Shown here piece by piece: positions 21,151 to 31,480 of a DNA stretch of 64,000 nucleotides. Under the pieces are notes generated by a model. That model worked only from the letters and a program-made list of their open reading frames with translations. It searched no databases and had not been told where the DNA came from. How positions within the stretch are numbered: the stretch's first letter is position 1; the number at the start of each line of letters is the position of its first letter. A program made the translations under genes and the position numbers. Source of the stretch: Bufo bufo (taxonomy: Eukaryota > Chordata > Amphibia > Anura > Bufonidae); assembly GCF_905171765.1 (NCBI RefSeq), contig NC_053390.1, positions 303,622,622 to 303,686,621 on the forward strand, in the 5' to 3' direction.

Positions 21151-22944
21151 CAGTATGAGACCACAGAGCTGCACAATGTCCTGGCAATTGACAAATAACG
21201 TGGCCTCCTCAAATGGCACGAGCAAAAGGCAGGTGTCACGCATGAGGTGCCAGTGGCTGACATCGAAGTTACACAGGGGAGTACTCCTGTCCGCTTGGAT
21301 CATCAAGAAATCGTTTATGGCCTTTCTCTGTTCGTATAGTCGGTCCAACATATGGAGAGTGGAATTTCAACAGGTGAAAACGTCGCATATCAGGCTATGT
21401 TGGGGAATGTCGTTCTGCCGCTGCAGCTCAAGGAGGGTGTTCTGTGCGGTGTACGAGTGGCTGAAGTGCATGCAAAGTTTCCTGGCCTGGATGTCTTGCA
21501 GATGAGTGGAAGACTTCAGGAACCGCTTGACAACCAGATTGAACACCTGTGCCATGCAGGGCGCATGGCTCAGCCCTCCTTGACGCAGTGCTGACACCAT
21601 GTTCTTCCCGTTGTCGGTCACCATGTTTCCCATTTTGAGTTGTCGCGGAGAAAGCCAGGATTCAATTTCTTGATGAAGGACATGGAGTAGTTCCTCCCCT
21701 GTGTGACTCCGTTCGCCCACGCAAGCAAGGTGCAGAACAGCGTGACACTGCCGTGCCCTGCACATTTGGTATGCTGGAGGGGCATTGTGAATTTTCCCTG
21801 CAGTGGAGTTTGAGGACACGGTGGAGGATAAGGAGGCAGAGGCGGACATTATTGTAGGACCAATGGCGTGACAACGTGGAGGCGGAAGCGGCGTCACCTG
21901 GCCAAGTTGCTGGTGTGGGCCGTAAAGGACATGTATTGTCCCTGACCGTAGTTATAGCTCCACACATCGACGCTGTCGTGCACTTTGGCAGAAACGGACA
22001 GGCTCAAGGACTGGCCCACCTTCTTTTCTATATACGTGTGCAGGGCTGGTACTGTCTTTTTGGCAAAGAAATGATGGCTTGGGACTCTCCACCTCGGCTT
22101 GGCACAAGCCATCCGTTCTCTGAAAGGTGCAGAGCCCACCACTTGGAAAGGGAGGGACTGCAGCACCAGCAACTTGGCAAGGAGCACATTCAGCTTCTGC
22201 ACCGTTGGATGAGTGCACGCATACTGTTGTCTCCTGGCAATCGCTTCGGTGATCGATTGCTGATGGAATGACTAACGAGGAGTAGGAGGAAGAGCAGGAG
22301 CATCAGGACCAGCAGATGATGGGAAGGACAGACAGGTCCCTTCGGCTGAGGTGGTGGAGCTTTGACTGCCTGAAACCAGGTGCATGCCACTGGGTGACGC
22401 AGAGGTTGCTGCGGCAGGCTGGAACACCACATCGGAGCCACAGTTCTCCCAGGCTACTTTATGGTGATGCTGCATATGTTGACGCAGGGCCGTGGTGCCA
22501 ACATTGGCACCCTGGCCATGCTTTAACTTCTGCTTACAGATTCTACATATGGTTATGTTCACCTCCTCCGGAAGCTTAACAAAAAACTTCCACACCACCG
22601 AGTAGGTGATTTTACCCCCAACACTACACACTTCCGCGAACCCGTGCTCCACTACTTTCTGGGCAAATAGGCTCCTGCAAAGCAGGTGGTCTACCCCGGG
22701 CACATTTGGCTCCCGACCTCACACTGCTGCCACCCTGCTGACTCCCAGCCACGCTAGCGACTTGCTGGCAGATGTCTCCTCTGCATCTTGGCTGGCCAGT
22801 AGCTGCTGACTGTCCTCTAGTAGCGTTCCTCGCTGTAAAGTGGGGCTGAGCCCACATCATATAATACTTCTGTGGCTGAGGGAACAGAAATGGACATAGG
22901 CAGGTTGAGGACAGGTGAGGGCACAGGGCCTGCTTCCTGGCCAT
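21150..22944 (-). pseudogene. hAT transposase pseudogene with BED zinc finger
   Basis: The N-terminal part (22703-22272) has a BED-type finger: ICRICKQKLKHG, then TTALRQHMQHHH. The middle part (21750-21400) has VTDNGKNMVSALRQGG and HAPCMAQVFNLVV, typical of the hAT RNase H-like core around a catalytic Asp. A later piece reads MLDRLYEQRKAINDFL (21351 downward). Frames change several times, and the C-terminal dimerisation domain is lost to a minisatellite. It is a relic only. Confidence 0.8.
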
Positions 22945-23289
22945 GCCAACTAAGGGTTGTGTCTAACTAACCCACGACTCTTGGCTGGGTGTGTCTGATG
23001 TCACTTGGGACGAAGTGGATGACCGAGTCAACCATTCAAGAACCGCTAGGTTGCTTGTCAAGACACAACCGCTAGATGACACCGAGACCCCAGGCCTCTC
23101 GATGCAAAGCCTGCTGCCCCCCCCCCCTCCTTACTCTACTGCGACCTGTGCCTGCGCCAGAAACATTTAGGCCTCTGCCACTCTTCTGTGCCGGGCCTGG
23201 CACTTCTCTGTCTGACATACTGTTAGATCAAATAAATATAAAAAAAGGACATTAAAACACGCCAAAAAAGTCAGTAATTTTCTAATTTC

Positions 23290-23580
23290 ACCACAAAATG
23301 GCTAATAAGCCCTTTTTTCCACTAATACACACTACAAAAGGCTTTAGAACATATAACTGCACCGCTGAACGGCAAATAATATATATTTTTGTACCACTAA
23401 TACATGTCAAAAAGGGATTTAGAACATATAACTGCACTGCTGAACGGCAAATAATATATATTTTTTTGCCACTAATACACGCCAAAAAGAGCTTTAGAAC
23501 ATATAACTGCACCGCTGAGCGGCAAATACGCCCTTATTTTATTCCACTTATACATGCCACTAAATGCTTTAGAACATATA
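23290..23580. repeat. tandem repeat of about 76 bp
   Basis: TTTAGAACATATAACTGCAC recurs near 23343, 23419 and 23495, with a fourth partial unit to 23580. The Tc1 element at 23581 was inserted at the TA inside the last unit's ACATATA. Open frames across it are by-products. Confidence 0.85.
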
Positions 23581-24077
23581 CAGTGCCTTGCAAAAGTATT
23601 CACCCCCCTTGACTTTTTTAGTGTTGTGGTGCCTCACAACCTGGAATTAACATGGATTGTTTGAGGATTTGCATAATTTAATTTACAGAACATGCCCACA
23701 ACTTTGAAGATGTTTTTTTTTTTTTATTGTGAAGCAAGCAACAAATAGGACAAAATAGCTGAAAAAGTCAAAGTGCATAACTATTCACCCACCTAAAGTC
23801 AATACTTTGTAGAACCACCTTTTGAGGCAATCACAGCTCCTAGTCGCTTTGGATAAGTCTCTATGAGCTTGCCACATCTTACCGCTGGGATTTTTGCCCA
23901 TTCCTCCTTGCAAAACTGCTCCAGCTCATTCAAGTTGGATGGTTTGTGCTTGTGAACAGCAATCTTTAAGTCTGACCACAGATTTTCTATTGGATTGAGA
24001 TCTGGGCTTTGACTAGGCCATTCCAACACATTTACATGTTTCCCCTTAAACCACTTAAGTGTTGCTTTAGCAGTGTG
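23581..24077 (-). mobile_element. Tc1-like element, left end, running into gap 1
   Basis: CAGTGCCTTGCAAAAGTATT follows TA at 23579-23580, a characteristic Tc1 terminal repeat. Coding sequence for a transposase C-terminus follows on the minus strand. The rest lies in the N gap. The sequence beyond the gap does not continue the element or the tandem repeat it entered. Confidence 0.85.
23799..24077 (-). pseudogene. Tc1-like transposase, C-terminal fragment cut by gap
   Basis: The frame entering from the gap reads [17 protein letters not shown], which contains the final catalytic Glu, then [17 protein letters not shown], and ends in ASKGGSTKY. No stop occurs in the visible part. Upstream domains are unknown because of the gap. 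Confidence 0.85.
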
Positions 24078-24577
24078 NNNNNNNNNNNNNNNNNNNNNNN
24101 NNNNNNNNNNNNNNNNNNNNNNNNNNNNNNNNNNNNNNNNNNNNNNNNNNNNNNNNNNNNNNNNNNNNNNNNNNNNNNNNNNNNNNNNNNNNNNNNNNNN
24201 NNNNNNNNNNNNNNNNNNNNNNNNNNNNNNNNNNNNNNNNNNNNNNNNNNNNNNNNNNNNNNNNNNNNNNNNNNNNNNNNNNNNNNNNNNNNNNNNNNNN
24301 NNNNNNNNNNNNNNNNNNNNNNNNNNNNNNNNNNNNNNNNNNNNNNNNNNNNNNNNNNNNNNNNNNNNNNNNNNNNNNNNNNNNNNNNNNNNNNNNNNNN
24401 NNNNNNNNNNNNNNNNNNNNNNNNNNNNNNNNNNNNNNNNNNNNNNNNNNNNNNNNNNNNNNNNNNNNNNNNNNNNNNNNNNNNNNNNNNNNNNNNNNNN
24501 NNNNNNNNNNNNNNNNNNNNNNNNNNNNNNNNNNNNNNNNNNNNNNNNNNNNNNNNNNNNNNNNNNNNNNNNNNNNN
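24078..24577. other. assembly gap 1 (500 N)
   Basis: Exactly 500 undetermined bases. Left and right flanks belong to different repeats, so the true distance may not be 500. Confidence 0.99.
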
Positions 24578-25089
24578 TTAGGAGGGCATTTTTAGACATT
24601 TGGATCCCAGACTTCTTCTCACGCTTTAGGGCCATTAAAATGCCAGGGCAGTATAAATACCCCACATGTGACCCCATTTTGGAAAGAAGACACCCCAAGG
24701 TATTCAATGAGGGGCATGGCGAGTTCATAATTTGTTTTGCCACAAGTTAGCGGAAATTGATTTTTTTTTTTTTTTTCTCACAAAGTCTCCTTTTTCGCTA
24801 ACTTGGGACAAAAATTTCAATCTTTCATGGACTCAATATGCCCCTCACGGAATACCTTGGGGTGTCTACTTTCCGAAATGGGGTCACATGCAGGGTATTT
24901 ATACTGCCCTGGTATTTTAGGGGCCCTAAAGCGTGAGAAATCTGGAATATAAATGTCTAAAAATTTTACGCATTTGCATTCCGTGAGGGGTATGGTGAGT
25001 TCATGTGAGATTTTATTTTTTGACACAAGTTAGTGGAATATGAGACTTTGTAAGAAAAAATAAAATAAAAAAATTTCCGCTAACTTGAG

Positions 25090-26850
25090 CCAAAAAAATG
25101 TCTGAATGGAGCCTTACAGGGGGGTGATCAATGACAGGGGGGTGATCAGGGAGTCTATATGGGGTGATCACCCCCCTGTCATTGATCACCCCCCTGTAAG
25201 GCTCCATTTGGACGTCCGTATGTTTTTTACGGATCCACGGATACATGGATCGGATCCGCAAAACACGTACGGACATCTGAATGGAGCCTTACAGGGGGGT
25301 GATCAATGACAGGAGGGTGATCAGGGAGTCTATATGGGGTGATCACCCCCCTCTCATTGATCACCCCCCTGTAAGGCTCCATTCAGATGTCCGTATGTGT
25401 TTTGCGGATCCGATCCATGTATCCGTGGATCCGTAAAAATCATATGGACGTCTGAATGGAGCCTTACAGGGGGGTGATCAATGACAGGGGGGTGATCAGG
25501 GAGTCTATATGGGGTGATCACCCCCCTGTCATTGATTTCCCCCCTGTAAGGCTCCATTCAGATGTCCGTATGTGTTTTGCGGATCCGATCCATGTATCCG
25601 TGGATCCGTAAAAAACATACGGACGTCTGAATAGAGCCTTACAGGGGGGTGATCAATGACAGGGGGGTGATCAATGACAGGGGGGTGATCAGGGAGTCTA
25701 TATGGGGTGATCACCCCCCTGTCATTGATCACCCCCCTGTAAGGCTCCATTCAGATGTCCGTATGTGTTTTGCGGATCCGATCCATGTATCCGTGGATCC
25801 GCAAAAATCATATGGACGTCTGAATGGAGCCTTACAGGAGGGTGATCAATGACAGGGGGATGATCAATGACAGGGGGGTGATCAGGGAGTCTATATGGGG
25901 TGATCACCCCCCTGTCATTGATCACCCCCCTGTAAGGCTCCATTCAGATGTCCGTATGTGTTTTGCGGATCAGATCTATGTATCCGTGGATCCGTAAAAA
26001 TCATATGGACGTCTGAATGGAGCCTTACAGGGGGGTGATCAATGACAGGGGGGTGATGAGGGAGTCTATATGGGGTGATCACCCCCCTGTCATTGATCAC
26101 CCCCCTGTAAGGCTCCATTCAGATGTCCGTATGTGTTTTGTGGATCCGATCCATGTATCCGTGGATCCGTAAAAATCATACGGACGTCTGAATGGAGCCT
26201 TACAGGGGAGTGATCAATGACAGGGGGGTGATCAATGACAGGAGGGTGATCAGGGAGTCTATATGGAGTGATCACCCCCCTGTCATCGATCACCCCTCTG
26301 TAAGGCTCCATTCAGATGTCCGTATGTGTTTTGCGGATCCGATCCATGTATCCGTGGATCCGTAAAAATCATATGGACGTCTGAATGGAGCCTTACAGGG
26401 GGGTGATCAATGACAGGGGGGTGATCAGGGAGTCTATATGGGGTGATCACCCCCCCTGTCATTGATCACCCCCCTGTAAGGCTCCATTCAGATGTCCGTA
26501 TGTGTTTTGTGGATCCGATCCATGTATCCGTGGATCCGTAAAAATCATATGGACGTCTGAATGGAGCCTTACAGGGGGGTGATCAATGACAGGGGGGTGA
26601 TCAATGACAGAAGGGTTATCAGGGAGTCTATATGGGGTGATCACCCCCGTCATTGATCACCCCCCTGCAAGGCTCCATTCAGATGTCCGTACGTGTTTTG
26701 CGGATCCGATCCATGTATCCGTGAATCCGTAAAAATCTTATGGACGTCTGAATGGAGCCTTACAGGGGGGTGATCAATGACAGGGGGGTGATCAATGACA
26801 GGGGGGTGATCGGGGAGTCTATATGGGGTGATTAGGGGTGATCAGGGGTT
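25090..26850. repeat. palindromic satellite, 10 units of 175 or about 193 bp
   Basis: GTCTATAT occurs at 25153, 25328, 25503, 25696, 25889, 26064, 26257, 26432, 26626 and 26817. Spacings are thus 175 or 191-194; the long form has one more 18-bp GTGATCAATGACAGGGGG block. Each unit is nearly its own reverse complement, so similar open frames appear on both strands; they are not genes. The unit also contains GCGGATCCGATCC. Confidence 0.95.
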
Positions 26851-27130
26851 AATAAAGGGTTAATAAGTGACAGGGGGGGGTGTAGTGTAGTGGTGTTTTG
26901 TGCTACTTATTACTGAGCTGCCTGTGTCCTCTGGTGGTCGATCCAAGCAAAAGGGACCACCAGAGGACCAGGTAGCAGGTATATTAGACGCTGTTATCAA
27001 AACAGCGTCTAATATACCTGTTAGGGGTTAAAAAAAATCGCATCTCCAGCCTGCCAGCGAACGATCGCCGCTGGCAGGCTGGAGATCCACTCGCTTACCT
27101 TCCGATCCTGTGAACGCGCGCGCCTGTGTG
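26750..27130. repeat. first copy of an 842-bp-offset duplication
   Basis: The sequence recurs at 27592-27972. This copy stops in the middle of the hairpin TGTGAACGCGCGCGCCTGTGTG, after which satellite sequence resumes (27131-27591). The second copy continues through the hairpin to the element end. Confidence 0.85.
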
Positions 27131-27765
27131 ATCACCCCCCTGTAATTGATCACCCCCCTGTAAGGCTCCATTTGGACGTCCGTATGTTTTTTACGGATCC
27201 ACGGATACATGGATCGGATGGGCAAAACACGTATGGACATCTGAATGGAGCCTTACAGGGGGGTGATCAATGACAGGAGGGTGATCAGGGAGTCTATATG
27301 GGGTGATCACCCCCCTATCATTGATCACCCCCCTGTAAGGCTCTATTCAGATGTCCGTATGTGTTTTGCGGATCCGATCCATGTATCCGTGGATCCGTAA
27401 AAATCATATGGACGTCTGAATGGAGCCTTACAGGGGGGTGATCAATGACAGGGGGGTTATCAGGGAGTCTATATGGGGTGATCACCCCCGTCATTGATCA
27501 CCCCCCTGTAAGGCTCCATTCAGATGTCCGTACGTGTTTTGCGGATCCGATCCATGTATCCGTGAATCCGTAAAAATCATATGGACGTCTGAATGGAGCC
27601 TTACAGGGGGGTGATCAATGACAGGGGGGTGATCAATGACAGGGGGGTGATCAGGGAGTCTATATGGGGTGATTAGGGGTGATCAGGGGTTAATAAAGGG
27701 TTAATAAGTGACAGGGGGGGGGTGTAGTGTAGTGGTGTTTTGTGCTACTTATTACTGAGCTGCCT

Positions 27766-28015
27766 GTGTCCTCTGGTGGTCGATCCAAGCAAAAGGGACC
27801 ACCAGAGGACCAGGTAGCAGGTATATTTGACGCTGTTATCAAAACAGCGTCTAATATACCTGTTAGGGGTTAAAAAAAATCGCATCTCCAGCCTGCCAGT
27901 GAACGATCGCCACTGGCAGGCTGGAGATCCACTCGCTTACCTTCCGATCCTGTGAACGCGCGCGCCTGTGTGCGCGCGTTCACAGGAAATCTCGCGTCTC
28001 GCGAGAGGACGCGTA
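27766..28015. other. chain of hairpins near the end of family A element
   Basis: Ordered inverted repeats are GTCCTCTGGTGGTC with its inverse, AGGTATATTTGACGCTGTT with its inverse, TCTCCAGCCTGCCAG with its inverse, CCTGTGAACGCGCGCG with its inverse, and CTCGCG/CGCGAG. The same order is seen at 44278-44514 and, with different stem sequences, at 40575-40817. Confidence 0.85.
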
Positions 28016-28087
28016 TATGCGTCCAGGAGGAATGAATCGACCGCCTCCAGGACGCGTCGCTGCGTTCGGCGGTCCGGAGGCGGTTAA

Positions 28088-28465
28088 AGGGAACCTCTCA
28101 CCAGTTTTATGGTGTCCTTACTAAGGGCAACATAAATTAGCTGATAATGATGAGTCCTGAATATTCATGAGCTCCTGACTCTCCCCTCCCACCTGCTGCT
28201 GAATGACGGTTTGTTTCCATATGAACCAGCAGCAGGTGGGCAGGGGAGTGGCTATAGCTCTGAATTAAATATACGCTGGACTCAGTGATGTCACGCTGGA
28301 CTCAAATCAGCTCATTAGCATGCGGCATGTAGCATCTTTGTGTGTTTATTATGAGATAACCATCTGTCACACCAGTAAGTGAATACATCTAAGGTACTTT
28401 TTAGTAGTTAAAGATTGTATATAATTAGTTAGATTATAATCAAATATCCACATGACAGGTTCCCT
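28088..28465. mobile_element. TTAA-target MITE sharing a TTAA with family A element
   Basis: AGGGAACCTCTCA at the left and TGACAGGTTCCCT at the right are inverted repeats, flanked by TTAA at 28084-28087 and 28466-28469. The left TTAA is also the right target copy of the family A element, so the two elements abut with no other sequence. Inside, CCTGCTGCTG and CAGCAGCAGG form a palindrome. Non-coding. Confidence 0.8.
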
Positions 28466-28571
28466 TTAAAGGCATATTATCTTTTTCTGCTTCTGTGAAC
28501 ACAATATATATAACAGTTATATGACATCCAAAACATGATGTCACAGTAAATAACTCTGCTTTTGTCTTTAA

Positions 28572-29308
28572 AGGGCTTCTGTCACCCCACTAAAGTGATT
28601 TTTTTTTTTTGGGGCTAGTTAAATTAGTTATATTGCGATATATGAAAATATAATTGTGTTACTTACTTTGATCCAGCAGTTTATTCAAAAAACGAAGTTT
28701 TATCATATGTAAATTCGGTCTCTACCAGCAAGTAGGGCGGCTACTTGCTGGTAGCTGCTGCAGAAATCCGCCCCCTCGTCGTGTTGATTGACAGGGCCAG
28801 CCGGGATCTCCTCCTCCGGCCAGCCCTGTCGGCATTTCAAAAATCGCGCGCCTGTGTTGATTCGGCGCAGGCGCTCTGAGATGAGGAGGCTCGTCTCCTC
28901 AGAACTCCCTCAGTGCGCCTGCGCCGATGACGTCTTCTATTTCGGTGATGTCATCGGCGCAGGCGCACTGAGGGAGTTCTGAGGAGACGAGCCTCCTCAT
29001 CTCAGAGCGCCTGCGCCGAATCAACACAGGCGCGCAATTTTTGAAATGCCGACAGGGCTGGCCGGAGGAGGAGATCCCGGCTGGCCCTGTCAATCAACAC
29101 GACGAGGGGGCGGATTTCTGCAGCAGCTACCAGCAAGTAGCCGCCCTACTTGCTGGTAGAGACCGAATTTGAATATTATAAAACTTCGTTTTTTGAATAA
29201 ACTGCTGGATCAAAGTAAGTAACACAATTATATTTTCATATATCGCAATATAACTAATTTAACTAGCCCCAAAAAAAAAAATCACTTTAGTGGGGTGACA
29301 GAAGCCCT
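28572..29308. mobile_element. 737-bp near-perfect palindromic TTAA element
   Basis: The ends AGGGCTTCTGTCACCCC and its inverse are flanked by TTAA (28568-28571 and 29309-29312). The two arms of about 360 bp match with very few differences around an 18-base centre (28932-28949). Open frames of 64 codons on both strands mirror each other and are by-products. It is a giant fold-back MITE with no coding capacity. Confidence 0.9.
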
Positions 29309-29312
29309 TTAA

Positions 29313-29819
29313 CACATAAACATAGGAACTGTATTAAGGCTATTGGCAGGTCTAGCTGTATACACATATAAGCTATACTAACAACCTAGGACAGGTCTTA
29401 GCTGGCCAGCTACAGTATGACTGGCAGTTAACAGGTGTCACTCTTAGAATCAGTTCATACTTCACCTATTTGGTCAATTACGGGTCTAAAACGGACAAAA
29501 TGTGATCAAAACTGACCAAAACTAATCAAGTGTGAACTCAGCCTTACAGGTCAATGTTGGCATCAGGTATAATGGACTTAACTGTGCAGTGGCCCAAGAT
29601 TGTGCTATAGAATGAAAGAGCGGTTTCATTTTACACCGTCTGCCGTTTCCACATAGATTGTTACAGAACCAGTTCTGTTACACGCGGATACAAGTAGAAG
29701 GATGGATTTACTTATGTATAAAACAACGTGAAAACCCCAAAATCAGTATCATCAGGCCGCAATTTCACCCCAGAATCAAGAATGAATGGAATTATTTATG
29801 TATAAAAAAAAGTGAACAC
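29313..29819. repeat. interspersed repeat shared with 19860-20080
   Basis: AAGTGTGAACTCAGCCTTAC, CACTCTTAGAATCA and TTCCACATAGAT occur in the same order here and in the degenerate hAT element at 19860-20080. It is therefore likely hAT-derived non-coding sequence. No gene. Confidence 0.5.
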
Positions 29820-30140
29820 TAGTGTTGGGCGAGCATGCTCGGCCGAACACCATTTTTACTCGAGCATCACGATGTTCGGCTGAACACCACGTGTGCTCGA
29901 GCGCGAGTAATTTAATCGCAAATTTTCATCGCAAACTTCAATCGCGAATATCGGCAATTTGAGAATTTGCTAAATCTTTGTAATATCGAATCTTTTTTAT
30001 TCTATCTTCTGTACCTTTGTTTTTTATAGTTTTTATTTTACCTATCATTAGTAAACTTATTATAAGTATTATTTTACCTACTATTGATACTCATTACTTT
30101 TTATAGATGCTATATCATTACCTATAACATACAAACCGGA
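29820..30140 (+). mobile_element. hAT-like terminal fragment
   Basis: Starts TAGTGTTGGGCGAGCATGCT and contains GGCCGAACACC palindromic words, resembling ends of the hAT elements at 57496 and 63588 but of another subfamily. It fades into AT-rich sequence. No transposase and no second end seen. Confidence 0.45.
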
Positions 30141-30313
30141 TTCCAAAAAAGTTGGGACACTAAACAAATTGTGAATAAAAACTGAATGCAATGATGTGGA
30201 GATGGCAAATGTCAATATTTTATTTGTAATAGAACGTAGATGACAGATCAAACGTTTAATCCGAGTAAATGTATCATTTTAAAGGAAAAATACGTTGATT
30301 CCAATTTTCACGG
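30141..30313. repeat. DNA-transposon end fragment cut by provirus
   Basis: CCGGATTCCAAAAAAGTTGG and the following stretch look like the end of a mariner-type transposon common in fish and frogs. It stops exactly at the provirus LTR (30314) and is not resumed after 40376. The family call rests on memory of similar repeats and is tentative. Confidence 0.45.
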
Positions 30314-31163
30314 TGTTGTATCCAAGGGTTTCTGCTGACTATCCTTGTATGTCTTTGAAAGATGAGGAATCCAGGATTTAAGCAATGGCTTATTTAATTA
30401 ATAAAAGTAAGGTAAAAGGTTACAAGATTAATGGATAACAGAGTATAAAGCAAACCTTCCTTCAATGTCCTATACTTGAAAAGAATATAAACATAGTAGT
30501 ACTAGCTTCCTAACAATCAATACATATCTAACTATATCTAACTATCATTGATCTAGTGTATATTATATATCAAATCGAACCACATTCACGCCCACAATTC
30601 CACCCCTTACTCCAGTATCTTCCGGCCTTCTTCATTACCATTCGTCCAATGAACTTGCAGTAATCTGATCTGAGTCCACTCCTTCATATTGATGCAGTAA
30701 CTGCCACCTTCCTGCGGATGGCGCTGGTGTCCTTTTAGTTTGCCTTGGGCCTGAGGCATGGCATATTGTTTCAGCTATGTCAACAGCTGTCCGTCCAAAC
30801 TTCCTTGAGAATCAGACCTTTTAGGGCCGACAGGATGCCTACACCATTACAAATGCGCAGTCCATTGTGTATAACACCGCAGGGGCTGGTTTCAAGTCAT
30901 CAGGACAGGGGAAACAGGAACCCTATCTCATTTCCATTCTTATCACTCAGATGTCAAGCTTATTCACATTGCTATTGTTGCAGCTTTTATGACAGATGCT
31001 GTTTACGACAGGATGAAAACAAGATGTTCAGGCTTATTCAGATGTTAGGCCTATTGACATTGCTATTTACACCAGGATGACAGTAGTCCATTGCTCCCCC
31101 ATCAACACATCCAAGTCTATCAAAGTGTATCAACTTGTATCAAACTCATGTTGACTTCCAACA
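30314..31163 (-). repeat. 3' LTR of provirus
   Basis: The LTR is 850 bp, starts TGTTGGAAGTC and ends GGATACAACA on the minus strand. It is nearly identical to 39528-40376. TATATAATATA near 30556-30570 (minus sense) is a possible TATA box. The plus-strand 111-codon frame found in both LTRs is a by-product. Confidence 0.95.
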
Positions 31164-31178
31164 TATGCCCCTTTGTGT
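31164..31178 (-). other. candidate polypurine tract
   Basis: ACAAAGGGGCATA directly precedes the 3' LTR on the minus strand. Its AAAGGGG core is in the right place to prime plus-strand synthesis. It is shorter and less pure than usual. Confidence 0.5.
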
Positions 31179-31480
31179 CTGAATGACACACCATTGATGA
31201 CCACTTTACAGTCCATAGTTCTCTTCAACCTTGCGGTCCATCATCATCCGAATAGAGTAAGGGTGAATCCTGCCGCTCACCATTCATCACTTTCCATTCA
31301 TTCCAATAAATCTTGTTACACTCTTATTAGGACATTGAGGAAGTCATTAACATTTGAATCATCAATATATTCACATACTTATCAACAAAATCAAAATACA
31401 TATATCATCTATACTAAGCACACCATGAAAATATAATTCAAGTATTTCATGCATGATGTAACTAAACATTCATTTTCTGA
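31179..31480 (-). other. region between env and 3' LTR
   Basis: About 300 bp without a convincing accessory gene. The open frame on the other strand (31173-31436) shows no known motif. Confidence 0.45.

Larger units (their letters stand above)
19645..23580 (-). mobile_element. degenerate hAT element
   Basis: The left end TAGAGATGAGTGAATTTTGC resembles hAT termini in this region. The body carries a broken hAT transposase read toward that end (22944-21150), a minisatellite between transposase and left end, and a 76-bp tandem repeat on the other side. The right end was not found because a Tc1 insertion and gap 1 follow. Confidence 0.65.
24578..28083. mobile_element. TTAA-target element, family A, right part (with satellite array)
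   Basis: Sequence at 24578-25090 matches 42330-42715 and 43656-43800 of the more complete copy at 41209-44591. It then carries a palindromic satellite, a chain of hairpins and the end GCGGTCCGGAGGCGG before TTAA (28084-28087). The left end lies in the gap. No transposase is present. Confidence 0.75.

Noticed and set aside
25106..26653. Series of 64-73-codon frames (MEPYRG type) on both strands
   Set aside because: They repeat with the palindromic satellite and mirror each other between strands.
25090..27700. CRISPR-like array of regular repeats
   Set aside because: Units are 175-193 bp and self-complementary without unique spacers, in a eukaryotic repeat landscape.
28788..29093. Two identical 64-codon proteins on opposite strands
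   Set aside because: They are the two arms of the 737-bp palindrome.
30745..31080. 111-codon frame present twice (also 39958-40293)
   Set aside because: It is antisense to the provirus LTR and repeated only because LTRs are repeated.
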